The notes under the pieces are model-generated. The model did no database searches and was not told where the DNA came from. It saw nothing but the letters and a program-made list of their open reading frames with translations. Shown piece after piece: positions 14,877 through 15,458 of a DNA stretch of 15,458 nt. The DNA comes from CBFDCQ01 sp965603355 (GTDB taxonomy: Bacteria; Hydrogenedentota; CAZGCA01; CBFDCQ01), in assembly GCA_965603355.1 (NCBI GenBank), contig CBFDCQ010000077.1:1-15458 (forward strand). The letters run 5' to 3'. A program made the position numbers and the translations under genes. How positions within the stretch are numbered: the stretch's first letter is position 1; the number at the start of each line of letters is the position of its first letter.

Positions 14877-15201
14877 CTTCCTCTGTTAGCTCAGCCCGCT
14901 CAACCGGCTCAGCCGGCTCGGAAGGCGCGGCCACGGTGGAGCGTACAGCGGCGGCCTGTCTAATAATCCTGGACTTCTTGCGGGCTGCGTTCCGCCAATG
15001 TATGACACCCTGTGAGACCGCGTCATCAAGATAGGATACGGTCTCGGGCAGCAACTGCTCGATCTGACCCTGATCCTTAGCCTGGATGGCCGCGCGTGTC
15101 CGCTTGAGAAAAGTCCTCAATCGCGACCTGATAGCGACATTTCTCAGCCTCAGTTTCTCGTTTTGTCTCATTCGCTTAGCCGCAGAACGATGCGTTGGCA
15201 T
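14857..15201 (-). CDS. rpsT: 30S ribosomal protein S20 with C-terminal extension
   Basis: Small-subunit rRNA-binding protein. Residues 1-86 match S20: a start M-P-T-H-R-S-A-A-K-R-M-R-Q-N, basic helices (NVAIRSRLRTFLKRTRAAI) and the conserved end VIHWRNAARKKSRI. The usual length is 85-90 residues; here 114, with an added Ala/Pro/Glu-rich acidic tail from about 87 (AAAVRSTVAAPSEPAEPVER...). The ATG at 15201 is preceded by GGTGAGGA with about 8-base spacing, a strong ribosome binding site. It has its own promoter at 15288-15316 and a leader of about 80 bases. The stop lies inside the end of holA, on the opposite strand. Confidence 0.95.
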   Translation of the reverse strand: MPTHRSAAKRMRQNEKLRLRNVAIRSRLRTFLKRTRAAIQAKDQGQIEQLLPETVSYLDDAVSQGVIHWRNAARKKSRIIRQAAAVRSTVAAPSEPAEPVERAELTEEAKQAEL

Positions 15202-15228
15202 TTAACTTGTCCTCACCTGATTCAGGGC

Positions 15229-15244
15229 GGTCGACTCGACGACC
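15229..15244. promoter_or_regulatory. Hairpin in the rpsT leader
   Basis: GGTCG (15229-15233) and CGACC (15240-15244) form a 5-pair stem with a 6-base loop inside the leader of the rpsT mRNA, about 28 bases before the start codon. S20 represses its own translation in E. coli, so a regulatory role is possible. The stem is short and could be incidental. Confidence 0.3.
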
Positions 15245-15287
15245 TGTACCCGCGCTATCATATGCAATCTCACGAAAATGTGCGCTG

Positions 15288-15316
15288 ATTCTACCAGAAC
15301 GGTGAGGTTTTGTCAA
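15288..15316 (-). promoter_or_regulatory. Near-consensus sigma-70 promoter for rpsT
   Basis: Minus-strand TTGACA at 15316-15311, 17-base spacer, TAGAAT at 15293-15288. Transcription should begin near 15281, giving a leader of about 80 bases. This fits a highly expressed ribosomal gene. The putative insertion-sequence end begins about 17 bases upstream of the -35 box. Confidence 0.8.
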
Positions 15317-15349
15317 CACGGGCGGCGCGCGGTGTCATAACTCTTTGAT

Positions 15350-15383
15350 AATGTCCTCAGGTGGACTCGGTAGAAATGTCCTC
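15350..15383. repeat. Two 9-base direct repeats at the insertion-sequence end
   Basis: AATGTCCTC occurs at 15350-15358 and again at 15375-15383, a 25-base period. Each is preceded by an A/T-rich flank (GAT and TAGA). Regularly spaced repeats near a transposon tip commonly serve as transposase-binding sites. Confidence 0.65.
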
Positions 15384-15391
15384 TATGCTAT

Positions 15392-15409
15392 CCTCCTTTT
15401 TTGAGGAGG
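15392..15409 (+). promoter_or_regulatory. Hairpin burying the transposase ribosome binding site
   Basis: CCTCCTT (15392-15398) pairs with GAGGAGG (15403-15409): six Watson-Crick pairs plus one G-U, with a TTTT loop. The 3' arm is the perfect Shine-Dalgarno AGGAGG at 15404-15409, five bases before the ATG at 15415. Translation should be low unless the stem opens. Confidence 0.6.
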
Positions 15410-15414
15410 TGATT

Positions 15415-15458
15415 ATGGAGGGAGATTTGTTGATGAGTGCGAAGGAGAGGCGTCGCAA
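15415..15458 (+). CDS. Probable transposase, N-terminal fragment only
   Basis: Only 14 complete codons are in the window: MEGDLLMSAKERRR, followed by the partial codon AA. The start has the perfect Shine-Dalgarno AGGAGG with 5-base spacing; an in-frame ATG at 15433 would give MSAKERRR. The MSxKERxR opening is what I remember from insertion-sequence transposases whose N-terminal helix-turn-helix follows immediately. The adjacent repeat structure supports this, but so few residues cannot prove the family. Confidence 0.5.
   Translation, partial: MEGDLLMSAKERRR

Larger units (their letters stand above)
15333..15458 (+). mobile_element. Left end of a probable insertion sequence (cut by window edge)
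   Basis: The stretch starting about TGTCATAA (15333) has the layout of ends I recall from a group of transposons: a terminal TGT, then two spaced copies of an AATGTCC-type transposase-site motif (TTTGATAATGTCC and TAGAAATGTCC). Next comes a strong ribosome binding site and a transposase-like start. The right end, target duplication and most of the transposase are outside the window. The exact outer boundary is uncertain by several bases. Confidence 0.6.

Noticed and set aside
1..15458. CRISPR array, defence island or toxin-antitoxin module
   Set aside because: No regularly spaced repeat array and no gene with nuclease, toxin or defence motifs; the CPBP protease alone is not evidence of a defence system.

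Overview
The window is a chromosomal segment of an uncultured-type Gram-negative bacterium. The outer-membrane assembly lipoprotein gene lptE shows the Gram-negative envelope. GC content is moderate to high, several starts are GTG or TTG, and the canonical promoters match the sigma-70 consensus closely. The signalling style (multi-PAS hybrid kinases, a DNA-binding protein with a C-terminal receiver, a zinc-finger/TPR protein) is common in deltaproteobacteria-like and candidate-phylum genomes. I cannot assign a phylum from the sequence alone.

Left part (1-2104, minus strand): a calcineurin-type metallophosphoesterase lies downstream of a three-part protein (zinc-binding B-box-like head, duplicated beta module, TPR tail). 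The latter is driven by a near-consensus promoter at 2076-2104. A divergent intergenic region follows, carrying an exact TTGACA-N17-TATAAT promoter for the plus strand.

Centre (2330-12306, plus strand): two signalling units. Unit 1 is a helix-turn-helix plus receiver protein followed by a membrane-anchored hybrid histidine kinase (HAMP-PAS-GAF-HisKA-HATPase-pseudoreceiver-receiver). Unit 2 is a very large hybrid kinase (extracytoplasmic sensor, HAMP, four PAS, HisKA, HATPase, two receivers, HPt), a stand-alone receiver, and a receiver-GGDEF diguanylate cyclase. The last two genes overlap by 4 bases. Unit 2 reads as a complete His-Asp-His-Asp phosphorelay ending in c-di-GMP synthesis. A 470-base gap separates the two units.

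Right part (12307-14876, plus strand): a CPBP-type intramembrane protease, lptE and holA (DNA polymerase III delta) form a tight housekeeping cluster with its own candidate promoter. It converges with, and overlaps by 20 bases, a minus-strand rpsT gene (ribosomal protein S20) that has a near-consensus promoter at 15288-15316. Immediately beyond that promoter the window enters what looks like the left end of an insertion sequence: two 9-base direct repeats 25 bases apart, then a perfect Shine-Dalgarno held in a hairpin, then the first codons of a probable transposase cut by the window edge.

I found no tRNA, rRNA, CRISPR array or convincing rho-independent terminator. No unmistakably new system is visible. 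The most unusual items are the DNA-binding protein with HTH and receiver in reversed order, the operator-like dyad over its promoter, the zinc/TPR protein, the Cys/His cluster in the fourth PAS domain, and the insertion-sequence end with its sequestered ribosome binding site.
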